Part shown: piece after piece, positions 38,574 through 50,253 of the stretch
How the letters are laid out: each line of letters starts with the position of its first letter
Numbering within the stretch: position 1 is the first letter of the stretch
From: Azadirachta indica
Lineage: Eukaryota; Streptophyta; Magnoliopsida; Sapindales; Meliaceae
NCBI GenBank assembly: GCA_022749755.1
Contig: CM040447.1
Span: forward strand, 16,219,087 to 16,283,086
Reading direction: 5' to 3'
Length of the DNA: 64,000 nt
Program-made: the position numbers and the translations under genes
Notes under the pieces: generated by a model
The model's input: only the letters and a program-made list of their open reading frames with translations
What the model was told of the DNA's origin: nothing
Databases searched by the model: none

Positions 38574-39414
38574 TCAGTCATCATTTTCTTCTTCCTCAAC
38601 AGCAAAATGCAGATGCTTCCCTTTCGGTGTTGGCAAACCCTTGAAGGGTAAGACATTTCCTGAATTATTATTGGCCTCAGTCCGTTCTTCAACGATTTCA
38701 TCATCGCTGTCGTACAAAAATCTTGTGTGCTTTCCGGTAAACTTAGCCGCTATCTTCTCATTATTCATGCTAATCCTGCTCATGTCTTCACAGAGTCCAT
38801 CGAGCAACCCTCCATATTTTTCTTCCGCTTCATTCTCTTCACAATTGTCATCGTAATATTCTTCTACTCGTTCGTCGTCATCTTCGTCATGCACACTTGC
38901 ATTGACCTGAATGGACCAAACAGAAGAATCATCATCATCAGCGCAAGATTTCTCTTTGCAGTCACTCTTGCCCTCCTGGTCCTGGTCAGTCACCACAGAG
39001 TTGCATTCTGATGAACTAAAGGTTTCTGACTTCTCAGAGAAATCCAACAGCAAAGATCGAGTTAGATTTTTTTCTGATTCGACGCTCTCTTGTATCTTTC
39101 CATCAAAGATACCACTGACTACCTGATAGGTTCATTCATGAAATAAAGAAGAAAGTATTAATGGAATATTCACGAGAACCAATTGACATAGTTTCTATCA
39201 TCATTATGTAATTTAAGCATTGATACGTACATCAAGGACAAGAAAAAACGAACCTGGGAAATCATTTGTTCATCAATAACAGGAGAAGCATTCATGGAAG
39301 CCAATCCATTGTTGGCATCAGACAGATTTGAGAGTTGTGGTGTGTTGGCCGGAGTTGGCGCAAGAAGTCGCATTGGAGAGTTGACAAAGCTTTTAAGATG
39401 AAGAAAGGGACGGC
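38574..39414 (-). CDS. Acidic protein of unknown function, C-terminal part (5' end in assembly gap)
   Basis: Two exons are visible: 39254-39414, which runs into the N gap, and 38574-39122 with the stop. The intron has GT-AG ends and the phase is kept. The roughly 235 visible residues begin R-P-F-L-H-L-K-S-F-V-N-S-P-M-R-L and include A-P-T-P-A-N-T-P, S-P-V-I-D-E-Q-M-I-S-Q-V-V-S-G-I-F-D-G, a long Asp/Glu-rich central part, and a C-terminal block (K-F-T-G-K-H-T-R-F-L-Y-D-S-D-D-E-I, then L-P-F-K-G-L-P-T-P-K-G-K-H-L). The two C-terminal blocks look conserved-motif-like inside a disordered chain. I do not recognise the family. It is not part of NAGS, whose C-terminal GNAT domain looks quite different. 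It is convergent with the TRRAP/Tra1 homologue. Confidence 0.75.
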
Positions 39415-39514
39415 NNNNNNNNNNNNNNNNNNNNNNNNNNNNNNNNNNNNNNNNNNNNNNNNNNNNNNNNNNNNNNNNNNNNNNNNNNNNNNNNNNNNNN
39501 NNNNNNNNNNNNNN
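39415..39514. other. Assembly gap (100 N)
   Basis: There are exactly 100 Ns, the usual placeholder for a gap of unknown size. The gap interrupts two minus-strand genes. NAGS exons after exon 4, including its acetyltransferase domain, and the 5' exons of the acidic-protein gene are missing from the visible sequence. Confidence 0.98.
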
Positions 39515-39672
39515 ATGCATATACATTAATGGAAAACTGTAAGTAGAAACAACTGCAACACAGAAGAAACTGAGCCTCACACATTAGATCGGGCTAAAGA
39601 AGAAGATTTAACAAAAAATCAAATAATGCCAAGTCATACTTAACAGTAATCATCATAAACTACAATGCATAC

Positions 39673-41499
39673 TTGCAATTCAATACTTCTCCAGAACTGG
39701 AATAGCCCAAGTTGCTTAGTATGACTACACAACCACCATCAAGTCGCTCACGCATGCGAGTAACATCTACTTTCTTTACTTCACCTGTTGCTCCATAATC
39801 AACACCGTCAACAACTCCTCTTCTCTGAAAAAGAGATTAACAGAAATCACAGTGGCAATGACGTTTAAACACTGATTGAAACCATATTTAACAAGCAATT
39901 ACAAAGACTACTAGTCCTGCCATATAGGTGAACATAAAAAGCAGGATGGTCGAATAACACTGTCATGCTAAATGATATATTCAAAATAGCAAACTCGTTA
40001 CCTTGGCTGCAAGGAAGTTGCCACTAGCAACGCTGACACCCACTTCATGCAATCGACTATTATCACCGTGTCGACGGATGTTACATATGGGAGGTCCAGG
40101 GGAAAGTTTTGCCTCTATCATCATTCTAATTTTCCCGGCAGCTTCCATTGCAGCAGATAGAGATTCTGAGTCAGTTATCCTGTATTGACCTACATAGTTA
40201 GGCTCATGCCCTGCAATAACATGCGTGAATAAGTTCTATGTCCACTTGTTAGTCACATTTGTTGTCAAAATGATTTTTGACAACTAGAAAAACATTATGT
40301 ATTTTGCATACCTACTTATCCTCACAAAATTAACAAAAAACATTAATATACATGTCCCTTCCACATTACAATCTGAGACTCTCCTGTTAATCACTAATTC
40401 AACAAAAATTAGAAATAAAAATAACAGAGACCAGAAAGAATCAATCAGAAAATTAAGTTTAACCTCAATCAGAAAAACTAATTGTCTTGACTACTCATAT
40501 TAGAGCAGCTCAATCAGAAAAACTAATTGTCTTCACTCTCATATTAGAGCAGCGAAGCAACAGTACAATTAGCTGTAATAGTGAAACCATCGTCACTACT
40601 GATATTCTAATCATATTATCGGAAGACACAAACTATCCTCTTTCACAAACCAGCTTTTTTCCCGATGCTTAACGGGTCTTAGGTCAACTGAATCTGGACG
40701 GTTGCAAGCCAATAGAAAATTTTTAACAATAATGAAAAGAAGTCCCTTTGCTTTCAAAGATGACAAGGAACTCTCAACCCCTTAGTTGGCTCATATGAAT
40801 TACAGATGGTACGATTAAAATTATACCAATTTCGGTATCAAACAATTCAAATAAAATACTGTTTTCATTAGCTCCAAATCAAACCAACACAGACGAGAAT
40901 CAGGAACGTGCAAAAGGTATAAGCTTTCACATACCTCTCTCTGCCAATAGATTGTCAATTTGCACATGAGTTCCAGGAACAAGAATAAATCTAATCCCCA
41001 AGTGATGAAGAAACGCAATGTCCTGTTCCAAACACAAAATAAAACATCACCAAAACCCAAAATTGAAATAAAAAAATAAGTCCTAGCATATTCCTACAAA
41101 CTGACATATTAAAAGAAAACAAAACAATAGCGAGAAAAGATTTGCCTTCAAAATGGGATCCAAAAAAGGGCTAGAAACAATTTCCCCAGAAATAATAACA
41201 ACAAAGGTTCCTCCTCTATGCGCCCACAAGTATGGCCACGCCTCACGAAACCACTTCACAAACTGCTGGTCTTCAACAGAGTTGTAAGTCTCTTCAAAAA
41301 TCTCACTCTCTGTCTCGCTAAACACATTGCATTGACTTAAATTTCTCTTTTTGTTCTTCATAGAAAATGATAAACCCCTAAGCAATCGGCCTCGAAATCG
41401 AAGGTTTTGGGCGGGTTTTAGAGAATTGGACACGTGGAAAGAGGAAAAGAGATGAGTTTTAGTGGGAGATAGAGATATTGAGTAATGGGGAGTGGCCAT
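39673..41499 (-). CDS. NAGS1: N-acetylglutamate synthase, plastid, 5' part (rest lost in gap)
   Basis: It catalyses the first step of arginine synthesis: acetyl-CoA plus glutamate gives N-acetylglutamate, in the chloroplast. Exons on the minus strand are 41146-41499, 40935-41022, 40002-40210 and 39673-39824; phases agree and about 267 codons are visible. About 60 residues of Ser/Lys/Arg-rich transit peptide precede the amino-acid-kinase-like domain: [74 protein letters not shown]. Exon 5 onward (rest of the kinase-like domain and the GNAT domain) is not found between 39515 and 39672 and must lie in the gap. The first intron starts with GC instead of GT (41145). The start is the only Met before the transit peptide. 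Confidence 0.9.
40464..40552. repeat. Two-copy 45-bp tandem duplication in NAGS intron 2
   Basis: CTCAATCAGAAAAACTAATT starts at 40464 and again at 40509, and each copy ends CATATTAGAGCAG. It lies in the intron between NAGS exons 2 and 3. Confidence 0.85.
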
Positions 41500-42400
41500 T
41501 GAAGAGCAAATGGGAAAAAACTGAGAAAAAATGCGGCCACCGGCGACAGTCAGAATCAGTCTTGAAGGATTATTGGCGATTGTATTTCTGGCTTCTGTTT
41601 CTCTGAAGTTCCGAGTTAGTTAAGACACCCGTTCCGCCCTAAAACATCACACGCCGGAAGGGTTTTGTGTGTGAAACGTGTAAGGGAAATACACGTGGCA
41701 ACTCATTATGGTATGCAAGTCTTCCCCCTTTGGTTACGAGTTGTCGTTTTGGACCGAATTTTTATTTATTTTGAATGATTGTTTTAGACCATGTTTTTGT
41801 TTACTTTGAATAATTGTTTTAGACCGAGTGGAAGATTTTTTCCTCAGAGGAGACCAAATTGAAGTTGCTAGTATTAAGAGAAAACTCATTTGTAATGTTT
41901 TGACTGGAGAAAATATATTCTGCGTAAATAGGATTACAAGTTTAACCCAGGCTTAAATTTACGGTATTAATTGATTAATGAAACAAAATCTTTTAAAATA
42001 ATACAAATGATTTTGTGATTAAAAGTGATGTCGTTCAAGACAGACAAAAATAAGTAAAGCTTTAAATAGTTTAACATTTTAATATATGTGAAAGAAAACT
42101 AATAAAAATATTTTATGCAAGTAAGACAAAATTTTGAGTGGTTCAAAATTTTTATTATAAACCATTAAATATTTTATTTTAGAAATGAAGTAAAACTATT
42201 TTTTTTAACAAAAACACTAGAGAATCCATAATTAATTTGTCAAAACATAGAAACCATAATTAAATGATTCAGTCTCTTGGGAGACATGCCATAATTATAT
42301 GATTCTACATTTGTTGTTCAATTAAACCTCATAATAACTGTGTAATGAAGAGCTAATTAATTATCATCGTTATATGATAAAGAGAGAAAACAAAACCAAC
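41500..42400. other. Intergenic between NAGS and its orphan exon copy
   Basis: The first 150 bases or so are the NAGS upstream region. A 35-bp unit (GTTTT, G/A-GACC, then T-rich) is repeated 2.3 times at 41746-41830. The rest is AT-rich. I searched the minus strand for copies of NAGS exons 2-4 and saw none. Confidence 0.6.
41746..41830. repeat. 35-bp tandem repeat, 2.3 copies
   Basis: GTTTTGGACC or GTTTTAGACC begins at 41746, 41781 and 41816, with T-rich spacers ending TTTGAATGATT or TTTGAATAATT. Confidence 0.75.
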
Positions 42401-42746
42401 CTTGAGGATGTTGTTGAAGCAGGGATTAGCAACAATTTCTGCTGATAATACGACAACAAATGTACTGCCTCTGTGCACAGTAATGTAAGGCTGAGCTTCC
42501 CGGAGCAACCCCACGAAACCCCACATCTTCTTCCGAAATATCATAAAGTCTACCCCCACAGCCCACCCCGCAGCCGCCTTTCACCGCCGGCCCTTCTTTT
42601 CCCTTCACTCTCAAACCACTGCCGAACATATTTTTTCTCTTTTGGTAGCTGTAGTTGCAGAGACTCGGTTTGCTGTAACACGAAGTCCAAGATTCTCCAT
42701 GGTTCTGCTGGAAAATCCAGGGCTCTGCTGACTTCGAGGTCGCCAT
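42401..42746 (-). pseudogene. Orphan, frameshifted copy of NAGS exon 1
   Basis: The minus strand starts M-A-T-S-K-S and reads a transit-peptide-like stretch to I-S-E-E-D-V-G-F. It then has to shift frame to give F-V-G-L-L-R-E-A-Q-P-Y, H-R-G-S-T-F-V-V-V and I-V-A-N-P, matching NAGS exon 1. The shift is near 42530. The copy ends at Ile-Leu-Lys followed by a GT donor (42400), the same position where NAGS has its GC donor. No further NAGS exons follow, so at most exon 1 was duplicated or kept. A single-base assembly error could explain the shift but not the missing exons. It is probably a partial tandem duplicate. Confidence 0.75.
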
Positions 42747-43384
42747 TAAAGATTAATATTGTAATTCTGTGGTTACGAAAAGGAAGAGGAGGTGGTTTTT
42801 AGAAGATAAAAACGTAGTTAGTTATGATAGAGACGTCGGGGGGCCCGGAGGATTCTGATAATCGGACGCGGCTAATCGGTAGATAAAAGGAGAAATAATG
42901 GAGACAAAAGGGACACCATTTCCGCCAATGAGTGAGTATCTGAAACTTACTTTGTTCTCCATGTGGCCGTGTCTGAAAGTTGAGTATATAGGGACAAATT
43001 AATATTCCAATTTCTAATGTCTTTCTCTCGTTCTGAGTTAGATAATTATGAGGTTATTAATTTATTTGAATGAAATAAATGTAACAATTATGTAGCACAC
43101 TATATTTACGAATGAAAAATAAATTGAATATTTGAATTTAGGAGGCATTTCATTTGCATTTGCATTTGAATATTTAAGAAAAAAAATTACAATAATTGTT
43201 CGATGTTCCCAAAATTGAAAATGACCTAACCAACATTTTTTCTAAACGTTCTTGAACGGAATGATTACATAATCGATCGTACTGTCAAGTCGTCTATCTA
43301 TAAATAGGATTTAGATATACGGTAATATTTGGGTCACCGGATTTTCATGTTATTTTTAATAAAGACATAATGTGTCTATTTATA

Positions 43385-43415
<31 letters not shown>

Positions 43416-44369
43416 AAATCTTTACTCTTAACGAAATAATCAAACTATATTCAAAAATTGAAATTTAACCATATTTGAAAGGGGTAATTTTGTGATTTTC
43501 ATGAAAACAAATAAACTTATTTAATACAAATAAACTTACATAGAAAGCATGAAAAAATCGGGGATTTTTATGTAATTACGCATAGTAGTTGGAAATGTAA
43601 CGGGTCGAGTTTTGAGGGGAAGTTCAGAAACAGGTAGAGGTAAGGTTGGCACTGTTTAGTTAGAAAAACATTTTCCGGAAAAATAGTAGAAAGACGGGAC
43701 CAACAAAAAAATCACCATTATCCGCCACAGTTGGCTACCTAATCACAATAAAAAAAGAAACAATGTTATGTTATGTACTGTTGATATCATAATTTACCCG
43801 CAAGAGAGTTGAAACGACGGGACAATTTAGTTTGGTCCCCCATCTCAATATGTAAATTGGCGCCTTCCCTGACACAACGTACAAAAATGTTTGATATAAC
43901 ATTGACGTGAAGAGAATAGTTCAAGTCAAGTCAAGTCAAGATTCACAGGGCCTCCCTAAATGTTTGAAATTGGACTTGAGGGCCCGTGTTGGGCCGAGCT
44001 CCGGCCTGTTAACCTCATTCATTTTTATATTTTCTAAAACAATATATGTATGTATGTATGTATGTGTCATGATTTAAAATAAACAAATTTCGAGAAATGA
44101 AACGTTATTCAACGTAAAAATACTACGTATTATTTTGAAAATTCAGTTAGGAAAATTCATTGATAAAGATTAAAGAAAGATGTCATAATACTATATACTT
44201 AAATGATGATGGTAGTCAAAAATCTTATGAAAAGAGCATATAACATCCTAATCCCAATACATCAGAAAGACAGATTTCGCTTAGACATAGAGAAGGTGCT
44301 GCTCCAACAAGGATCAGCTCGAACAACTAACTGTCTAACCACATATATATTGCTGAATGCATCTTCTCC
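42747..44369. other. Intergenic with short repeats
   Basis: There is no gene. Simple repeats are (AAAT)n at about 43386-43419, four tandem CAAGT units at about 43921-43941 and (GTAT)n at about 44044-44064. From about 43969 the sequence resembles 49566-49610 (shared GGGCC, A/G, AGCTCCG context), and 44150-44170 resembles 50068-50090. This shows that the 3' flank of the CYSTM unit was duplicated too. Confidence 0.6.
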
Positions 44370-44419
44370 TCAGAAGCAAGCATCCAAGAGGCGACAACAG
44401 CTTGCAGAAAGCCTTTAAA
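44370..44419 (-). pseudogene. Orphan last exon of a CYSTM gene
   Basis: The minus-strand sequence after the acceptor TGTGCAG aligns with exon 3 of the CYSTM gene at 50254-50299. The end still reads C-C-R-L-L-D-A-C-F-stop, but 4 extra bases (50 instead of 46) break the frame. The adjoining intron sequence also matches the other two units (GTCATTTTTCAAA, then CAAATTACA). I found no exon 1 or 2 between 44420 and 46560. Confidence 0.65.
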
Positions 44420-44464
44420 CTGCACATATGCAAGTCATTTTTCAAACCAAATTACAACGAAGGA

Positions 44465-44504
44465 GTGAATAATTAATATATATATATATATATTAATTAT
44501 TCAC
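44465..44504. repeat. Perfect 40-bp palindrome with (TA)n centre
   Basis: GTGAATAATTAAT at 44465 is mirrored by ATTAATTATTCAC ending at 44504, with TA repeats between. It lies just beyond the orphan CYSTM exon, within the old intron side. Confidence 0.85.
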
Positions 44505-46444
44505 AGAATAATTTAAGCTCCTAATTAATGTTTTGCATATTTGTTATTCATCATTTATCAAGAAAATAATTTTTACAAAGGGAATATTATGATCATCTAG
44601 TCATATCAAATCAATATATATTGCTTGTCACAAAAGGTTGAGTTTCTTTACCGTCTAAAATATACTTTAAGCATCTTTTTTATTTACATACCCACTAATA
44701 AAAATTTTAAAATTTATTTTTTACTTACTGCACTTATATAAATCTCAAAATAGTCCTAAATTTTATTTAATCTATCAAGCATTTTGATTTTTTTCTTTTA
44801 TGCATCTACATAAATATTCATCATGCTTGAATTTTTTTAATAATAAAATTTAAAATTTTATTAGAATTTGTAAACAAAAGAATCCATGAGATCGAGAATA
44901 TAAAAATTAAATTAAATGAAATTAATTTCAAGTTAATAGATAATAAGTCTATTTATACTGATATGTATTTTTTTTTTTTTTTGGGTTTTATTAATCCCTT
45001 CAAATAAAATGAAACAAACTGTAGCTGAGCGGATGGGAATTGGCGCAGGCTCTCCGTATAAAATTAATTGGAACCAGTGAGAAGTTTCACTCAAGGGAAT
45101 TAATAAACATAACTTAAACCTACTGTTATGTTTAAATGAAGAGTCACTGCCGACGGAAAAAAATAAAATAAAATAAAATAAAATAAAATAGTGTAGAAAA
45201 ATTTTAGATTTTTAAAAAGATATTTGTGAAAAAAATATCTAGCAAAAGGTGATTCACGATATCTTTGTAGCCCTACTAAAATTTCTGTCTTAACTCTTTT
45301 TATTTTGCTGTCTATGCCATATATTTTATAGATTTCTCTCAGTAAACTTTTAAAATAAAAAACAAGATTGATTATTTATCCCAAATTTTAAATTATTAAC
45401 AAATTTACTTAAATTTAGTATATAAACTTCCTAACACCATGTTTTTTTTTTCTTTTTAACTATGCTTAATTTATTGATTTATAAAATTATTCTTATAGTT
45501 GCATCTTTATTATAATACATTTGAGTTATTTTTCTTAAATTTTTTTTTAAATTAACTCCTAAATATACTCCAATAGAATTTATATCAAAATTTATTGTGT
45601 CATATAAATAATTTTTACAAATTAATTAGTTTGCCGCTGCACACTTCTGAACTTCTATTATTATCTTCCGTCGATTTTGTGCAAAGAAAATCTCAATATA
45701 TTATTAATATTGTTCTTATAAAAGAAAGTGCACTCTAAATGAATTTTCTGCACCGCCAATTATAGTCCAAGATTCTTTCGCTCATTTTTCAGACAAGGCC
45801 TCAATTTCGGAAATTAGGCCAAGATTGGGCCTAGATCCAAACCCCTTTTTTATAGTTTTTAAAATTTTTGTGCAGCATAAAATATTGAAATTTTTATTTA
45901 GCAATTTTCTTATATTTTTGTGGAACAAACGAAAATCAATGGAGAATCTTACTTCATTTGAAAGGGGAAAAAAAAATACCAATAAAATTCATGATAGTAT
46001 TTAAATATTTATTATGAAATTATTCACGATTTAACTATTGCCTTGTACCTAATTAAAATCAAAATCAGTAATGTGGTAAATTTAGGAAGGAGGCGCCATT
46101 GAAAATTGGTTTGTTAGTTAATGAGAGAAAAAGAGATTTTGTTTGTGAAAAACTAATCAAAAGAGACTATTTTAAATTATATCTTAATTAATTTTTTGGT
46201 CCTAAACAATTTAGTATATATTTGAGAGATGTAACATTAATGTTGAATGAAATAATTAATACTCTGTCTTTAGAAAATTTAATTTAGTAATTAAGGTAGA
46301 AGTGGGTTATTAGCTAATTAGCTGACTAGTAACATATCATGAATCATATTATAATCAATCTCATTAAATTAAATGATGAAGGTTATTTTAAGAATCTCTT
46401 AAAACAATATAATGACATCGTAATACATTTGGAAAGATAAAATT

Positions 46445-46478
<34 letters not shown>

Positions 46479-46561
46479 GATAAAGAGAAAATGATTCTCC
46501 AAGACCTATAAACAATTGGTCGACCAATGACTGAATTCCTGAAACTTCTCTTCAGAAGCAA
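44505..46561. other. Intergenic, AT-rich, no gene seen
   Basis: This separates the orphan CYSTM exon from the next unit. It holds an (AAAAT)n run at about 45157-45190 and a (TA)n run at about 46453-46478. The open frame at 45782-45982 has no domain. No CYSTM exons 1-2 belonging to the orphan exon were recognised. Confidence 0.6.
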
Positions 46562-47792
46562 CTAATATCCGGAACGCCAACAACAGATGAGTCTCTTTAT
46601 ACTGCATAGACATTAGATATAACTTAATTATTATGTCATTTTTCAAATCAAATTACAACAGTTAATATGAAGTGGGAAACATGCATCAAAATTAGTCCTA
46701 AAATAATTAAACGCATCATGTTTTTGCAATCAGTTCAATGAACAGGTATCCTTCAAAATACACTCCAAAATGAAGAATACATCGGTAATAGTCCATGTGC
46801 TAGCTAGTCAATGATACTTAATTATATATCCTTTCAGTTTTCAAATCAATCCATATTTGAACATAGAACATCGAGTAAGTAAGAAACACCATTAGTGCAA
46901 GTTATAAAGCAATGTGTGTATTATTTAGCTAATCAACTATTCAACAATTCCAATTAGAATATATATATATATATATATATTCAAAAAAATCTTTAAAATT
47001 TAGATAAGTTTAAATCAACATATAATTCTAATTCTTTCTTTGAATAAAAGATAGAGGGAACATAGTTAGAAGAACAACATGTTTTTAGTAACGATTAACA
47101 CATTCAAACAAAACCAAAAAATAAGATATAAATCTAATACTATTTTAGATCATTTGGTAATATTGATTAGCACTACATATATAAAATAATAAATTAACGA
47201 ATATAATACAATTACTTCTCTATGTGCTTAACTATTTATTTGAAGTGTTTATTAAATTTAATTAGCAGTACTACTGTTGCATTAATGATAATTTTTAAAT
47301 TGGTACATAATTAAATACTAATGGAATCATCACTTAAATAAAAGTAGAAAGTTTAATGAATTTTTCTAAAAATTGGAAAAAATAAAATTAAAAAAAGGGT
47401 CAAATGTTTTCATTTTCTCTTTTTAACACTCTGAAAGCAACCGCATAGTAAGAATGTAAGATGAAGTGAGAGAGAAAGTGCATACAATCTTCCAAGAGAA
47501 CCAGTTCGTTTGTGAGGAGGACGGTGCCCCTGCGGTGGAGGATGAGGAGGAGGAGGCGGCTGAGCATAATGACTTTGAAGAGGGCGCCCTATACAATTAA
47601 TTGAAAAGAAACGTACATATTAAACAACAGATTTACGACAGATTCTTCTTAATGAATATTATATTCATTACCCACAAAATTGAAAAACTTAAAAAGAAAG
47701 CGAAACAGAAAACTTTGAAATGAACATATATTATAACCTTGAGGAGGAATCCGTGGTGGAAGCTTAGCTCGATGAGAGGCACCCATATTCAT
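46562..47792 (-). CDS. Diverged CYSTM-like small protein, three exons, 65 aa
   Basis: Exons on the minus strand are 47738-47792, 47486-47588 and 46562-46601 (55, 103 and 40 nt), in frame from ATG to TAG. The intron positions and phases (1 and 2) are the same as in the CYSTM gene at 50254-51582, so the two are paralogues. The protein starts Met-Asn-Met-Gly-Ala-Ser-His, continues P-P-R-I-P-P-Q-G-R-P-L-Q-S-H-Y-A-Q, then a Pro-rich stretch and H-K-R-T-G-S-L-G-R. Where the CYSTM module (C-L-A-A-L-C-C-C-C) should be it has F-I-K-R-L-I-C-C-W-R-S-G-Y. It therefore lost most cysteines and the membrane-type C-terminus but kept an open frame. Membrane attachment is doubtful. The donor of intron 2 (TT before GTATGC) is weak. 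It could be an expressed neofunctional copy or a young pseudogene. Confidence 0.55.
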
Positions 47793-50253
47793 TCTCTGGT
47801 TTTCTTAATTTGATATATATATATATATATATCTCCAAACAAAGATGTGCTACTCTTAATTTTTCCTGTTTCTGCGTCTATTTTGGGTATATGTATGCAT
47901 GTATGTATACAGGAAGAAGACAAAGAACCCGGTATGCAGTTTCCATTAAACCCCACAAGTCTGAGACCGAGTCCGAAACTACTGAAGAAGCAAAGCACGA
48001 GTCCTTTCAAGAATTGTGGAGCTGACAAGTCAACGTAACTAAGTCAATGCCATTTCCAGCTTTAATTAATATTTTTAATTTTAAATTTCATGTTTAAATT
48101 TTAAAAGTTGTCTAAATTCTTTTACCTTAGCTAAAATATGCGTTACTTATATGGAATGTGTAATAGGAAAAGAAGTGCGCATGCATTTAATAATATTATG
48201 CTTGCTAATTGCTACTAGTACGTAACGTAGTAGGTGACTCAGCATCAATAGTTATACTAATTTATTATTATTATCATATCATAATTAAAAAAAAAAAAAA
48301 AATTACTAAAATAATAGAGGTTTTTATCCACACATTATTGATATTTGAGGAAAATAGATACAAGGGGTAGACACCCGGCAGTCAACATATATAATAAATA
48401 AATAACATAATTGGGGCAAATAACATGCAAATCATAGAGTTCAATCATACTTAATATTTTTGACATAAAATAAATACATAAATTATATTTTTATCTAAAA
48501 GATATAAAAAAAAATTAGAAATGTCTTTTACAACTAATATTTTTATAGATATTTTTACCATAAAAAGTATTTTAAGTCTAATATTACACATAATTTTTGA
48601 AAAACTTTATTGACGCACGCATATATATTAATGGTAAAAAGTTAAAACTTGAATCTTTTGGTTTTTTTAATATTTTTAAGAATTTAGTTTTACTGTGATG
48701 TGATGAAAATATAAAAATATGTAAATGTTATAGACACAAGCTACATATGTTTTAGTTCTACCGGCTGGATATCAAACATCAAAAAAAGAAAAGAAAAGAA
48801 AAGAAAAGACTTTTCTTTTCATTTATTATAAATTTTTTTATGGTTTGTCTAAATTTGCAAATGACTTGTCCAACGCGTTTTTCTCTGCCTTTTCTTTTCT
48901 AACAGAATAATAACAAAATTGAGAGTCAAGCTGTCTGTCTGATTATTATTCAAACTTAAATATGTAATTATATGTATAAGAGTAGTGTCGTTGAATTTTC
49001 AATGTTTTTTAAACGAAGACAAGATATGCCCATTTATATAGGCTATTATCGTTATTACAATGGTGAAATTATTTTTAATAATTAAAATTTTGACTAATCT
49101 TTTTGGGTCAATTATTGTATATTTTTAAGTTTTTCAAAATACATATATTATTGCAATAGTTGACATGAGAGTTATAAAACTAAATTCTAAAAATGTCTCG
49201 AATGAAAGAGACCATATTTTAACCAAAAATTAAAAAAAAAAAAAAGAAAATTCTTTCTCCCATAACTATTCTAAAGTTTACATTGTTTTATTCTAAAATT
49301 TTTACACTAAGAAAACACTTTCACGTCGTTTTGGAAGGAAGGCTGCCATTAAATCAATTTTGCACTAAAATATTATTTGAAGGAAGGAAGGCTGCCAATC
49401 GCACACATCTTGCTTCATTGATTTTCTGATATCATTCTTTGCATAATCAAGCTCTAGAAAATCTCTGGCATCAATAAGAACAAGGGACTTATCTGAGAGG
49501 AATGAATAATTTTACGTGCTTGTAACTAAAAAGAAGAGTTATGATTATGAATATGATGCAACTAAAGTTATGAAATTGGGCTTGATGCGCTTCGTGGGCC
49601 AAGCTCCGTTCCGTTTGCTAGGTGACTTAAAACATCTCTCCCTGCAGAAAAGATTTGCATTGGTATGTCTCGATCGAGATCCATTTTCTGGCCTTTTCTT
49701 AATTGTCTCTTTTTGACATTGTCCATCAATAATTATTCATTTTCAAATCGAAAGAAAATTATAAAACAAGATAGAATTTTGATTTATCTATATTAAAAAA
49801 AAAAAAAAGGCTTGTCCAACTCTAATAAGTTTATAAATAATATATTGCAACCCCTTCCTCTGAAATTTTATTGTAAATTTTTATATCAAGTAATGTAGTT
49901 TAAACATTTATCAAAGTGAACATTAAATTTTTTACAAGCTATGATAAATAACACTACTTGAAATAAAAATTTTTGGGATGTCTAGCCGTTAATTTATTCA
50001 ACGTGAAGGCATCTATATTTGGTAAATTAATTCAAGCAACCAGAAAGTGCTCCAGCTGGCTAAATTCATTGATAAGAAGTTTAAAGAAGCAACAAGCATG
50101 AATTTAAGAATCCTTGGAGAAGAGAAACGAATCCCAAGCAATATAACATCCTAACACATTTCTTACACATAAATACAGAGAAGATGTTGATGATGGTCCA
50201 AGAATGATCAACTATGAACAATTGACCAATGGCTGAATTCCTGAAACTTCTCC
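47793..50253. other. Intergenic between CYSTM units
   Basis: This contains the upstream region of the diverged CYSTM-like gene with an (AT)n run at about 47812-47832, an A run near 48287-48301, and an (AAAAG)n run with an adjoining inverted CTTTTCTTTTC at about 48783-48820. No gene is seen. The piece at 49566-49610 and 50040-50253 matches the 3' flank of the orphan exon at 44370, so it belongs to the duplicated unit. Confidence 0.6.

Noticed and set aside
42473..42802. 109-codon plus-strand frame
   Set aside because: It is the antisense shadow of the NAGS exon 1 copy.
47789..48028. 79-codon minus-strand frame upstream of the CYSTM-like gene
   Set aside because: It ends in an (AT)n run coding I-Y-I-Y and matches no family; probably a chance frame in the promoter.
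49516..49716. 66-codon plus-strand frame
   Set aside because: It overlaps the duplicated 3' flank of the CYSTM units and has no recognisable domain.
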